From Blasia pusilla (Eukaryota; Marchantiophyta; Marchantiopsida; Blasiales): a DNA stretch of 64,000 nucleotides. The DNA lies in contig CM114271.1 in the NCBI GenBank assembly GCA_050084515.1, positions 45,384,001 to 45,448,000 of the forward strand, in the 5' to 3' direction. Positions 48,950-61,177 of the stretch are shown piece by piece; within the stretch, counting starts at the first letter, position 1, and the number at the start of each line of letters is the position of its first letter. Under the pieces are notes generated by a model that made no database searches, was not told the origin of the DNA, and saw only the letters and a list, made by a program, of their open reading frames with translations. The position numbers were made by a program, and so were the translations under genes.

Positions 48950-49787
48950 CATAACTTCTTACTCACATGTTTAAATTACGCATCATTTCTTCCATAATGT
49001 GCATAGCCTTTGGATCTATGACCGCGTTCATTTTTTTTCCATTCAACATTCCAAACAAAACTAACGGGGAATGTCATGCAACCCTTCAATCTGCACTCTT
49101 ACGAAAAAATCGCCAACAATTCCGCGCTAATTTCTCCCAACAAAGAGTTCAAACCTATAAAATCATAAATCAGAAAGGTACATTATGCTCCCAAGAGCAC
49201 CGGCATGGGGAAATCCTCCCCCATACTCAATTCCTACAAAATTTGGGCAGCGCTTCCGTGCGCCACTCTTCCACACGAAAACTCGGCAAAGAAAACAACA
49301 AAATCAAACGGCTCTTGCTTCGGTGAGCACTCCCATGAGCTGTTGAATGGGAAACACAGTCTCGACCTGCACCAACAGCGAGTGACCAACGAGCTCCTCC
49401 ATTGAAACTCCCTTACTCTCTCATTCTCTCTTTGTAAATCAATGAAATCTCTCATCACATCTCACACCAAGCTCTCCATTGTGTGCACTCTCTCCCTCTC
49501 TCGTGTCAAACCAAACCCACTCTCCTAATCAGAGGTTTGGGTTATACACACAAGGCAAGGAGGACCATAGTTCCGTCGCCTCATGCCAAGAGGTTCAACA
49601 ATGAGAGAATGAGCTGTCAAGCTCTCTCTCTTGGAGGTATTCCCCCTTTCCTCTTCCAAGCCCTCTCCACGGTAACCTATGCTCGCAGGTCACTTCCTTG
49701 GATCTTGACCTACTGTAGCGGGTCAATGACACTTCCCAAAGTAGAAATTCAACTATACACAAAATGGAAACTTACCCAAACTAGTAA
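48950..49787 (+). repeat. Dispersed repeat, copy D
   Basis: Similar to 18090-18850 nearly end to end: GGTACATT(A/G)TGCTCCCAAGAG, CATACTCAATTCCTA, GTGAGCACTCCCATGAGC, the CT-rich tract, TGTCAAACCAAACCCACT and GTAACCTATGCTC. Its right end is cut compared with copies A and C and joins satellite array 2 at about 49788. Confidence 0.65.
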
Positions 49788-51867
49788 GGTCCACATTTTC
49801 CCCAAGGTGTATGTTGCACTCTTCCAAAGTTTCAAGCAAAATGGAGTTGTGAGCAAAACCGCACAAATTAACAACTCCTTTGGAGATCCGAACGATCAAA
49901 CCTTGATTGAAAAGAAGGTTTTTCCATTCTTCATCTTGTCCAACTTTCTCATCTTGAGCTAAAATTTGGCTTGCACCCTCTCTAAGGTGCATCCAACTCT
50001 CTTGCCAAGTTTCCACGAAAATAGAGTTGGGAGCACAAGCTCAAAAATTAATAATTCGTTTTTGGACCCAAACCAGCAGACCTTCTATCAAAATAAGGTT
50101 TTTTCATTTTTCATCTTGTCCAAATTTTCCATCTTGAGCTGAAATTTGGCCCACAAGGTCTCCAAGGTGCATCTTACCCTCTTGCCAAGTTTCAAGGAAA
50201 GTAGAGTTGGGAGCACAAGCTCAAAAATTAATAATTTCTTTTTGGACCCGAACCATCAGACCTTCTATCAAAATAAGGTTTTTTCCTTTTTTATCTTGTC
50301 CAACTTTATCATCTTGAGTTGAACTTTGGCCCACCAAGTCTCCTAGGTGCATCTAACCCTCTTGCCAAGTTTCAAGCATAATTTATTGGGAGCACAAGCT
50401 CGAAAATTGGTAAGTCCTTTTTTGACCCGAACCATGAGACCTTCTATCAAATTAAGGTTTTTTCATTTTTCATCTTGTCCAAATTTCCCATCTTGAACTA
50501 AAATTTGGAATTTTCCCCAAGATTCGTATTCCACTCTTGTCAAGTTTCAAGAAAAATGGAGTTGTGACCAAAACCTGAAAAATTAGTAATTCCTTTTTGG
50601 ACGCGAACTATCAAACCTTGAATGAAAAGAAGGTCCTTTCATTTTTCATCATGTCCAACTTTCCCATCTTGACCTAAAATTTGGCTCACATGGTACCCAA
50701 GATGCATGTTCAATTTTTGCCGCAAAATGGAGTTGTGAGCAAAACCTTACAAGTTAATAATTCCTTTTTGGACTCGAACCATTAGACCTTCTATTAAAAT
50801 AAGGATTTTTCAATTTTCATTTTGTCCAACTTTCCTATCTTGAGCTGCACTTTTGCCCACATGGTCTCCAATTTGCAAGTAGCTATCTTGCCAAGTTTCA
50901 AGCAAAATGGAGTTGGGACGACAAGCTCAAAAACTGGTAAGTCATTTTTTTACTTGAATCTTCAAACCTTCCCAAGAAAATAAGGTTTTCTCATTTTTCA
51001 TCTTCTCCAACTTTCCCATCTGAGTTGAGTTGAAATTTGGCCCACATTGTCTTCAAGGTGCATGTTCCACTCCTGTGAAGTTTCAAGAAAAATGGGGTTG
51101 TGAGCAAAACTTCACAATTTAATAACTCCTTTTTGGACTGAACCATCAAACCTTCCATAGAAATTAGATTTTTTCATTTTTCATCTTGTCTAATTTTCTC
51201 ATCTTGAGATGAAATTTGGCCCACATAGTCTCCAAGTTGTATTTTCTACTCTGGCCAAGTTTGAAGCAAAATGGAGTTGTGAGAAAAACCTCATAAATTA
51301 ATAACTCATTTTTGACCCGAACCATCAGACCTTCCATAGAAATAAGGTTTTCTCATTTTTCATCTTGTCCAAATTTCCCAATTGAGTTGAAATTTTGCCC
51401 ATATGGTCCCAAAAGTGCATGTTCAACTCTTGCCAAGTTTCAAGCAAAATGGTATTGGGACCACAAGCTCACAAATTTGCAAGTCCTTTTTGGACCCGAA
51501 CCAAGAATCCTTCTATCAAAATAAGGTTTTTTCATTTTTCATCTTGTCCAAAATTTTCATTTTGAGTTTAAATTTGGCTCACATGGTCCTCGAGGTGCAT
51601 GTTACACTTTAGGAAAGTTTCAAGGAAAATGGAGTTGTGAGAAAAACCTAAAAAATTAATAACTCCTTTTTGGACCTGAACCATCAGACCTTCTATAGAA
51701 ATATGGATTTCTCATTTTTCATCTCATCCAAATTTTGTCTATTGAGCTGAAATGAGGCCCACATGGTATCCAAGGTACATCTAGCACTCTTGCCAAGTTT
51801 CAAGCAAAATGGAGTTGGGACCACAAGCTCAAGAATTGGTAAGTCCTTTCTTGACCTGAACCATCAT
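49788..51867. repeat. Satellite array 2, ~180-bp units, about 11-12 copies
   Basis: The same unit as array 1, in the same orientation, with the same landmarks and period. It starts within a unit (CCACAT, then CCCCAAGG) next to dispersed repeat D and ends just after GAACCATCA at 51867. Array 1 also ends at GAACCAT, so both right edges fall at the same unit phase. Confidence 0.9.
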
Positions 51868-53199
51868 GTCACATCTGAGTAGCCGTTAGGTAGGGATCTA
51901 TCGCGGAAACGTCACAGAGATCCAACAGACTATCATGAGTATAACTTCATCTTCAGGTGTGGGATGGGGTTGAGGATAGTTCCGTTGTGTAAAGACTGTC
52001 GTTTTTACAACTTTCATTTCGTGTTCTTTCACAAAGTGTGTTTGGAGGAAAAGTCATGATATTCGGTGGTAATTTTGGTGAAGTCTTGTATTCTATTCGT
52101 CATGGGGATCGTCCCCAAATTACATATCCAAGCCACTCTAAATTAAGAGAGAATCATTACGGTTGTCTATAAATATGATGAAATTGACCAAAAACATAAG
52201 AGTTCAAAGGTTGGAAGATAAAATGCGCGTTTAACAATAAGAATTCCTCGATTGGTTATTGGCGGTGAGAGAGGGTCGTTTACCTTGCACCTTCATTTTA
52301 GAGATGATTTTATATAGTTGCCATCTGATATGGTTACTAAGAGCAATAAGAGAAGTGATATTATTGATACTATTTATGGGAATACTCAATGTTATTTCAT
52401 AACATCGACGTCTTGAGAGATACAACTTTTTGACGTCAAGAAATAGAGATGTGGACGAGAGAAACGCGCAAGTCATGGCTTAATTTTATGGAGAAGTAAT
52501 GATCATCTATTTAGTTCTTTAATTTCCAAGTCTTTGCATGTATGTAGGCTCGCCAACAAATCTTCTCGCTAATGAATACAATTTTGTGTATAAGCGCATA
52601 TTTACCTTAATGTTGACCTTATTCCGAATGGGGGAATGAGTCATATCTGTCCAACCGAATTCTTAAACACGATGCTTACCTTATGGGCTACTTCCACATA
52701 ATTTGTGTTTGAAGATTAGTGCATTGAAACGTCCATATGAAATATCGACGGATTAGATAAGTTGTTCTTACTTAGAGCCCGTCCCCATGGAGTCGCGGCG
52801 GCACTTCCCTCTCGACCGAGGCCGACGGTCCTACCAGTTTCCTGGTAGGTAGGGTCACAAACGGTTTCCGACGCTTGACCATGAAGGAGTTAAGAAAATA
52901 ACGGATACAATACTTTAATTTCCCAAGGATCGCCTCAAATCTCCGTGTCATAAATTTCACGGTGCATAAAGACCAACGACCCATGTATGTTGTGTGAAAT
53001 GATAATCATCGATTTAACATCGGAAGGAGCCCACCACCATGGAATTCTACATGGGGACCTCCCGTTGATGGAATCATTTCCCTCTTCTACTCCATTTAAT
53101 GTCACTTCCCAAAATTTAGGGACAAAATTATAAACTTATTACCGTTTTATTTTAATTTGCATACGGGATATGGTATATGCCCTTTGGCCACATAGACAA
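51868..53199. other. Intergenic DNA, no gene recognised
   Basis: Frames are short and without motifs. The DNA changes from satellite to unique-looking, moderately AT-rich sequence and then becomes GC-richer at about 53.2 kb, towards the promoter of the next gene. Confidence 0.4.
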
Positions 53200-54097
53200 A
53201 AGAGGTGTCGAAAATGAAAGGATGGGGCCATAAGGAGTGTTCCCACACACGACGAAGCTCCCTATTGGCTGCCACGGCGATTGCAGTGACGTGTACGTGG
53301 TTTACATCCCTTGGCTGCGATGGAAGGATGCATGGATGGACGGTCGTTGCTTGCATCACGATGGGGATGGATGGATGGATGGATACCTTGAACCATCCCG
53401 CTTCGCGTTTCGAACCCAAGCTCGGGGGCCCCACCGGCCCGAACCTCCAGCAAACCCTTGGACGCGGTATTGCGCCCTTTGGCCATTTTGGGCTCTGCCT
53501 TCCTCTCGTCCTCCGCTTCCGATTCGTGAACTTTCACGCCAGCGCACTCGCAGAGGCGTCTGGTCAATCCCGCCCCTCTAGAAGTCATCGGCTGCGTGGT
53601 CTCCCGGAAGAACGCCGTGCGGATCGCTGCAGTTCCCGAATGGTATATTGTCAAAGTTGTGCGATGTGAAAGACCGATCCAAGACGCGCATCATGTCGGT
53701 GGATGACGCGAGACTTTGAGAGCGGAATGCCGGAGAATTGGCAAAATTTGTGTCATCGGGATCGGGGTCGGGCTGTCGTAGGGAATGGTTCCGGAGTCGA
53801 TTCTCTAGATTGTGTAGCGGTGTATTTGATTTCGAGTGCGCGTTGATTCGCCTGGGAAATTGAGGGCAGGGGCAGGGTGCAATTGAGTTCCTGACCGTTA
53901 TGGGGATTGGCTGACTTTCGTTTCGTAAGAGGGTTTCCCTCCAGGGCGGAGAGCTTCTTCACGAAGAATTACCAGTTTACGATTTATGTTCCTGTTCACC
54001 GATCCCGCCGTGCAGGGTAATAACTCTGGGCGGGAGATGGTGTGGACAGTCGCAAACGACACTGTACTTTGGCAGGAAAGAGATTCACAGAATTAAC
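53200..54097 (+). promoter_or_regulatory. Promoter and 5' UTR region of the TEX2-like gene
   Basis: GC-rich compared with the intergenic DNA to the left. It carries a short (GGAT)n run at about 53365-53384. The frame 53205-53669 (154 codons) overlaps others on both strands and has no homology signal. The coding start is at 54098. The transcription start cannot be placed. Confidence 0.4.
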
Positions 54098-57000
54098 ATG
54101 CCATCTGTTTCTCGGATTGCCGATGCGACCGCGGACCCGGTGATCACATTGCCTGAGTACTTCGTGAGATACAAGTGGCCAACCATGTTCGGGTGCGGGT
54201 CAGCTTTTGTAAGTGGAGTGCTGGTAATTCTGTTGATAGAAGCTCTACTTCTGATGTTCCTGGTCTCACGATCAATGGAGAAGAAGCAGAGGCCTGTCAC
54301 GCCCCATTCGTCATCCGTTTCTGTTATTGCGCCGGATGATTCTTTCGTTTTCACACTCCAGGTACTTTCCGTTGCTTCCTCTTGCCATTCACCAGCGCTT
54401 CTACATCATCTTTCCCATTGCAAGCCTCCTCGTAAACTCTCGTAACCCTCTAAATGGAAGCTTGTCCGACGAGGGTTTGGTCGAAGAGTATTTCCTGTTG
54501 CGAGAGTTTCGAACATTCTGACGCTCGAGTGACCGCGGCTTTCACTTTGATCGCGTTTTCTCTGAGCGTGGCAATTGTAAGCGTCGTTTTCAGCTGGCTT
54601 GGCGCGGTTTGGATTTCAACGAACGTCGTCATACTACAGATGAGCAGCTCATTGGTGGTTGAATGAAGTTTACACGAATATTCATTTTGCTCATCGGTGA
54701 AGCCACATTAATGCACGCGTTTACTCCCTGAATATGTTTATTGTAATTCTTGTAGTCGAGCTCGACCTTCGGTTGATATATTAGAGGTGCGGAGTTTGTA
54801 ATAGAGGCCTACAGCGGTGTAGGGCTATGCCATGTTCTGCAGTGAACGAAGCACTGATTTGTTCATCTTCACTGTTAAGAACAATTCCGTTTCCATGGAA
54901 AGGAACCGAGTGCCGTCCTACATGTTCTGGGCTCGGGAGTTGGGGGCCATTTAATCAGTAGGTCTCTCAAGTTGTTCTTACCGCGTTTCGCACTACTTGA
55001 AGTTCCCCTTCTTGGATTGGCCAAGAAGGCGAATGTCTTGGACGTTTAAGTCGTCGAGATGTTAACAGTACTCTTGCTGGAATCCTACTTGTGTTGTTTA
55101 TATTAATGAGGTATATGTGTTCCCTCAAAAAATTTCCTATCCGATTGTACTCGGCAACTCCAATTCTTCTTACCCGGTGGAGACTACCTGCTGTGTCGTG
55201 TCCGCTGCTGGACATGTCTTTTGTACCACAAGTGCTGGCTATCAGTCCACATCATCACGGTCGCATCAGACTTGTGACATTCACGTCGAAATTGAATCTA
55301 GTAATCATTGTCTTTTGAGTGCAGGGTGGCGTATGGATCACACCTTTGCCTCCCGGCGACATAAAAAAAATGTACACAAGACGTGAAAAAGCTCTGCGGG
55401 AGAAGGCTGCCAAGGACGATAAGAATGACCAGGATAAGGGTTCGAAAGATTCGAAATCCAAGCGTGACATTTTGAAGGATTATGTTCAGATAACTCCTGT
55501 TTGGAGGCACGCCAGGCTGCATGGGAGAATACTGCATCTTAGTGCTGCGGGGATCAAGGAAAGCATCCTTCTGCAAGGTTGTGAAATACTTGCCGTTTCT
55601 GGAGCCTCAGAGTCTACCCGCAAATGGTGAATGCAGGTTTACCCTATGCACCACACTGCATTCTGTTTCTACAATACAGAGAACATGGAGAACCCCATAC
55701 TAGCAATTTAGTAGTGGTAACTCTGATTTTCAAATTTTGACTGGCAGGTTTATGTAGGAGATGAATTTTTTGAAGAAATAGACCCGGCAGTGAGTCTGGT
55801 TGTGCTGTTAGGATCTTTCCAAAGTCTTTTTTAGACAATTTACTTGAGAAGTCACATAGCGTAAGGCCTGTTCAGAGTTCACTCTGTGTAGAGGAAACAA
55901 ACAAAAACTTTTTTCTCGAGATGAATTTAAATGGAAATATCTAGCAGTGCATGTGGTATGAAGTGGCTAAACTAAAATGTGGAAGATGAGCTGATAGCTT
56001 CTTGTGGTTTCCTAACTTGATTATAGGGCCAAAAAATACCCTATTAAGATTCATCACCGGAGCCGGGTGATATATGGAGGATCTTATGACTGCCTATTAT
56101 ACTTGGACACAGGTTGGGAAAAAGAGGCATGGTGTGAAGTTCTTCGGGGGGCTGTGAAATGGCAGGACGATACTACAGACTCATATTTTAAGTTGAAGAA
56201 AGAATTCAAGGAATATATCCTTCGTGTAGAGGCTCAGTTTCCTTTTCTTAATCGAATCAACTCTGGTAGGGTTTCTTGCACAGTTGATGAAAATAAAGTG
56301 AGGATACCAAAGGCAGAGGTTAACACTTCCACTACAAAAAGGCGTCTGCTCTGGAAAAGACTCACACGTCGCAACCTTAAAAGCAATCGGGACAGCAAAT
56401 CTGGAGATTTTCAAGAAGATGTTAAGAAGGCTTCTGATGATGTAGTCACGGCAGAGGAGGGTAGCAGCAGAGGGACAAGCAGCATAACAGCGAGTGCTGG
56501 TGATCCAGTCCTTGTTGGTAGTGCCAGCGCTGATGACCTAATTGGTGCAAGACCACTGATACAAGAGGGATCTAGTGTCAGAGCTGAGAGTCTAAGAGTG
56601 GCATCGGTTACATCAAGAGCTCTTAACGACAGCTCTTCAGCCCCATTGGAAAGAGACACTCAGCCACAGCTTCACCAGGGGGAGACTATGGAACCAACAC
56701 TTCTTTGTGTAAATTCACTATTTTCAAGGCTATTTTTTGACCTGTACCACAGTTCAGCAGTTGTAAACCGTATACGTGCACTTCTTCAGGCAGGACTCCA
56801 ATCTCATTTCTCTCTTGATTTAGCTTTGGCGTTGTGATGTGTTTCTGGTAGTTTAATAGTGTACTTCTGTAGGAATTTCTCCTAGATGTTACTCCTTGTG
56901 ACCATAGCATTGTGCTCTTCCACTGTTATACCCTCTACAGTCTCATGTCTGTTAGCAGTCTTGTACTACTTCAAGAGAATGAATTTCATTAAGAGAATGT

Positions 57001-59698
57001 GATTGACAGGGGGAGCAATTTTCGGATAGGTTGATTGACTAGAAGCGTACGCTTAGTAAAGATTCTGGACCCTGATGGTGGTTGTAGATTTAACCTGATT
57101 TTTACATTTCTTTGAGATCCAGTAGTTGCTAAGGGAGAACATACTCGGTGCCTATGTGACAAAATATTGTTTACTGGTTGGGTTCTCAGAGACAACTATC
57201 GAAGGTGCCTACTCCAAGTTATATTGGGAAAGTGAACTGTACTCATCTGGATCTGGGCAATTCTCCACCACTAGCGCGGAATATGTCTTTCCTCCCTGTT
57301 GATTCCGAGGGTGCTTGGGGTTTAGAGGCAGATTTGGAGTATTACGGAGGTGCAATTCTTACTATTGAAACTCGAATAGATGTTCGTGACTCGAGCTCAC
57401 GGGAGAAGGTTGTGGCTCAAGGCCTTGAACAGAGTCTAGCTGGAGCAGCTACGGCAGATCTTCTGACCAAGGGTTTGGAAAGCCTAAACGATGATTTCGG
57501 TATTGCTGTGGATGAGGGGATAAGTTCAGCTGAGCAGAGAAATGCAGGTGGCACATCAAGTAGCAGCAGGCCAGGTAATATTCTCGTGGGTTATGTTGTT
57601 ATGCTTTGGAAATCCATTTCTTGATAATCATGGATTTTGGATGGCTACACATGTAGCAAGAATGTGTCAACCTCTCGAGTACAGAAGGAAATAACAGGTG
57701 GAGGGGGGTTATGTGTGGGCGGTCCCAGTATATTCAGACCCTACCACCTAACGACCACAGTTTTTATTTCTGATAGGGTGGTCCAATTTCTAATAGCTGT
57801 ATGAGCATTGGGAGTCGCTTATTGCTACGGCAGGATTTCTTATATCTTCAAATCAAATCAATAAGCTGGTCTAATGCCTTCCTGCGTGCTTGCATCTGAT
57901 GTTCTTAGGGGGATGTAGTGAGCAGAATGAAGAGCCATGGTATAAAGAGTACTGAATGCTAGCAGGTATTGCCCATTGTGTGTTTCAATGAGCTGAGTAA
58001 AGTCTAGAGTTAGGTGATTGCTGTCAGGCTGAGTCTGCAGGTCTCTGAGCTGAATTCGGTCAGAGATTCAAACTTAAGTGGGATAGTAATCAAGAAAAGC
58101 CCGGAATTGTCATTGTGTGATTTGTCTTGGCAGCTGATATCAGAAGTTCAGAAGAAGGTAGTCGTAAGGGCTGGATGCAGTCATCAATTACCAATGTAAA
58201 AGCTATGATGTCACGAGTTGCAGAGCAGGTTTCTCTCTTTCTCTCTCCTTTTTTTTCAGTTCAGTTATGTGAAGTTGCTTCAGGAAAAGACGACCACACC
58301 ATGTCATCCCAGAGGACAGAGGACTTCCATCTATTTTGTCTATCATCTTTCAGCTTGGCAAAAGCACTTTCTTGTTACGCCAGGTTGGTGTGTGGAATTC
58401 AGTTACCTAAGAATGAGGTGAGTAGTCATCGAGAGAATATTTTGAACTCATTGTAAAGAACTTACTAAATTGTAGCGGGTTTGTGTTCGAGCAGGAAAGT
58501 GTAGGCAGTGCTCTATGGTTTGCCCTTTCTGATAAAGGACTTTCTTGCTTAAATATTAGTTGCTGAAGTTTAGTTTTCTTTGTGGTAATTTGTCTCTGAT
58601 TCTCAATGTTGCTATTCTCAGGTGCCTCTGGCGTTAACAATAAAAGTAGTGCAGGTGAAGGGCACACTTCAAGTTAGGATAAAACCACCACCATCAGATC
58701 GTGTGTGGTTCAGTTTTACGAAAATGCCCACACTGGAGCTGGTACCAGAGCCTTGTATTGGAGAGCACAAAATCAATAGCGGTCCTCTTGGTGCATTTAT
58801 TGTCAACCAAATTAAGGTTCATACTCTTGCTCTTATAAATTAGTGAGTAAATCTTAAGTTTCACATGGAAGAGTGCCACACGAATCTCAAATGACCACAT
58901 CAGAGCTGCTATTCTTCTCAGTTGTATATACTGCTCATGAACGGATGGTTCAATTATGAACTAACTTGTTTCTGTGCTGACATATTTTTATTCTAAGGGA
59001 TCATTGTCTCATGGATGCAGATTCTCCTGCGTGAAACCATGGTATTTCCACAATTTGAAGATCTATCATACAAGTGGATGATCTCAGAAGCTGACAACTG
59101 GCTTCCCAGAGATGCAGTTCCATTGGCGTTTGTTCCCGAGCAAGTACCATCTGATCAAAGTAATCAAAATGATTGGCGGGAAAGCCAGTTGAGAAGAGAA
59201 GGTAGTGTAGACATCATCCGTGTTGAGACACAAGATGCGGGTGTGGGTCCTTCTAAGAGCCTTCCAGGTATTCACTCCCAATACAGTCCGGAAACGTTTA
59301 CTCCTCCTATGTCACCCTCCAGAGGATCATGTATGCCGAGTACTCTATCTGCAATACCTGCAAGCAAAGAATCTTCCGCCGATCTGACAAAGCCCCTACT
59401 AGACTATGAAGCAATGTCTGTGGAAGGTCTCTATAGAGAATCTGAAGCCCTGTCCGAAACTCCCCAGATTATGAGCATTCTACAGCCTGGACGAACATCA
59501 ACCTCTGACAGTGAGACTGGAAACTTCAAGCCTGAAACAAGGGATCTGTCGGAGAAGCAAGCTGCAAAGAATTCTAAGCGTGCCAAAGTACTTACATTTG
59601 GGAAGAAGATGGGCACTAAGCTCGAGGAGAAGAGGAGGAGCGTCCTAGATAAGATGAGAGATCGGTCGCAACAGGACTCAGAGCATTCAAATGAATGA
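54098..59698 (+). CDS. TEX2/Nvj2-like SMP-domain lipid-transfer protein (plant type, 893 aa, 7 exons)
   Basis: Exons: 54098-54361, 55325-55626, 56027-56789, 57190-57574, 58134-58228, 58622-58816, 59021-59698. All phases agree and give 893 residues. Five introns are GT-AG; the one after exon 3 is GC-AG. Residues 31-57 form one transmembrane helix. A PH-like domain runs from about 135 to 235, with ITPVWRHARLHGRILHL, then KYPIKIHHRSRVIYGG and LDTGWEKEAWC. An acidic/serine linker follows. The SMP lipid-transfer domain spans about 413-700, with LFSRLFFDLYHSSAVVNRI, PTPSYIGKVNC, LPVDSEGAWGLEADLEYYGG, IKPPPSDRVWFSFTKMP and GEHKINSGPLGAFIVNQIK. The order TM-PH-SMP is that of yeast Nvj2, animal TEX2 and their plant homologues. 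These move lipids at ER contact sites. The Ser-rich C-terminal tail (~190 residues) ends in a basic helical stretch. Family confidence is high; the substrate is unknown. Confidence 0.92.
56790..57189 (+). other. GC-AG intron 3 of the TEX2-like gene
   Basis: Exon 3 must join exon 4 in phase 0 to link the RALLQ helix with RQLSKVPTPSYIG. The only position that keeps both is CTTCTTCAG followed by GCAGGA, with the acceptor GGTTCTCAG at 57189. Reading through gives a stop after 16 codons. GC donors are a small known class of plant introns. A GT donor a few bases upstream (GTATAC near 56770) would break the frame or delete part of the helix. Confidence 0.7.
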
Positions 59699-61175
59699 TG
59701 GGAGCATGGCCATTCCGATCCATCTAGTGCTGGGATTTGACTCAACTGCATGAGTATCGTGTCCATGTGTTCCTCTCAAACAGTCATGGTCTCATGGTTA
59801 TTCCAGGTGTTCCTGGAGAATGGCAGTTTCAGCATGATACTAAAGCAAAAAGGTGGCGTTTAGGGTTGAGTTCGTGATTGAGTTGTCTCCTGTGTTGGTG
59901 GTTGTGCAGGCAAGTCCAAAGCTCTGTGAAACTACCAGACCACTTCTGGTGAGAACTTACGACTTGAAGGATGTTCTAACATCATTTTCGAGTTTTCCAA
60001 CTCGAGTGTCTTATTTGGGGTGGTTACTATTTGTCGCTTGATCCACTCCAAGCTCGAGAACCTTTCGTGAATATGCTAAAGCTTGTGAAGACAACACGAT
60101 GAATCAAACGTCTGGGCCAAAGTGGACATGCTCCAAGAAGGTATATGGTGGATTAATTTTTACACACCAGCCCTTGGTTGGATGCGCATTACGCAACCGA
60201 CATCTGGACGTGATAGTGGATTGGGGAGATTTTTTGGAATACCATCAGGGGTGACACTCTATAGTCTTCTGGAGTCTCAGGGGGCGTAGACCGGGCGCTG
60301 TGTGAGGGGCAGTGTCAGTAATTGTTTAGAGATGCCTGGAGTGGAACTGTAAGTTCCTAGTTGTCCTCTCTGGGCATCGCTTGAGAAGGTTGGAAAATCT
60401 CATGAAGACGCCGAAATGCTATAGGCTGGTTGGAAACTAGAAGAGCAGAGTTCTGACAGTTCTGTGACAGTTGGGGGAAATTCAATTTTCTGACATTGGG
60501 AGACGAAGCCTGATCCGGTCATCATTGGATAGGTCTTTGTACAGCAGCAGTCTCTCAATGTGTTGGACATATTTCATGTTGCCATCCGTCCATGTGGTCT
60601 GGGCAGGTGAATTCATATATTACCCAAGTTAACCTGTGAAATAGACAGCACAATTTTTGGAAGACTTAGGCCACTAGGTGGGTGGCAATATTAGCAGTAC
60701 TGAACTGCAAAGGTTGCTGGAGCAAAAATTCGATGCGACACATTAAGTATTTGTTCGAGGGGCAATGTATATACGACTCCATAGACTGGTTTGGAAATCC
60801 TTAACGGGATGCGCCATGTGGGAGGGGTAGAGAGAGAATGATTGTAGCTAAGTAGGACTTTCCAGCGCCCGGCCACTTGACGAGGAGTGCCTTGGATGTC
60901 CTCGGAAAGTCCTCCGTGCCGAATATTCTCATGGCACCTCGAGTCGTAAGAAATAAATGTGGGGAAAGCGAACTTACTGGGTGAAAACCCGAATTGGAAG
61001 AGGATATTTTTTGCACAACCCCTTGGTCCTCGTGGAACTATGTCTTTTAGTGAAAACTAATAGAATTTAGGTCTAGAGAGGACATGTTAGTGAGAATTGT
61101 ATGTCGGATTGTAGAAACAGATGTCATTTTGGGATACGGCAGCGGGTGATATGGCTTCTAGACTTTAGTTCTTAA
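59699..61175. other. 3' UTR and downstream DNA, no gene recognised
   Basis: Follows the TGA of the TEX2-like gene. Frames are short. Part of 59.7-60.1 kb should be its 3' UTR. No separate transcript or motif is visible. Confidence 0.4.
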
Positions 61176-61177
61176 TA

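Larger units (their letters stand above)
43369..49787 (-). mobile_element. Ty3/gypsy element III nest: pol retained, gag/protease mostly deleted
   Basis: Minus orientation, lying between the two satellite arrays. From right to left: a repeat block (48950-49787), leader and gag start (47115-48300), RT (46345-47110), RNase H (about 46000-46300), integrase (44408-45640), polypurine-like tract and 3' terminal repeat (43369-44160). The order RT-RNaseH-integrase is the Ty3/gypsy (Metaviridae) order. The gag start joins directly to the RT N-terminus near 47115, so the rest of gag and the protease were deleted. Stops are frequent, so it is inactive. The right and left repeat blocks match only partly (43500-43860 with 49440-49787), so the nest is probably rearranged. 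Confidence 0.65.

Noticed and set aside
40408-51867. Possible CRISPR-like array
   Set aside because: The units are ~180 bp contiguous satellite copies without short repeats and unique spacers, in a eukaryotic context.
53205-53669. 154-codon plus frame upstream of the TEX2-like gene
   Set aside because: Overlapped by equally long frames on both strands in GC-rich DNA, no motif, not joined in frame to the SMP gene.
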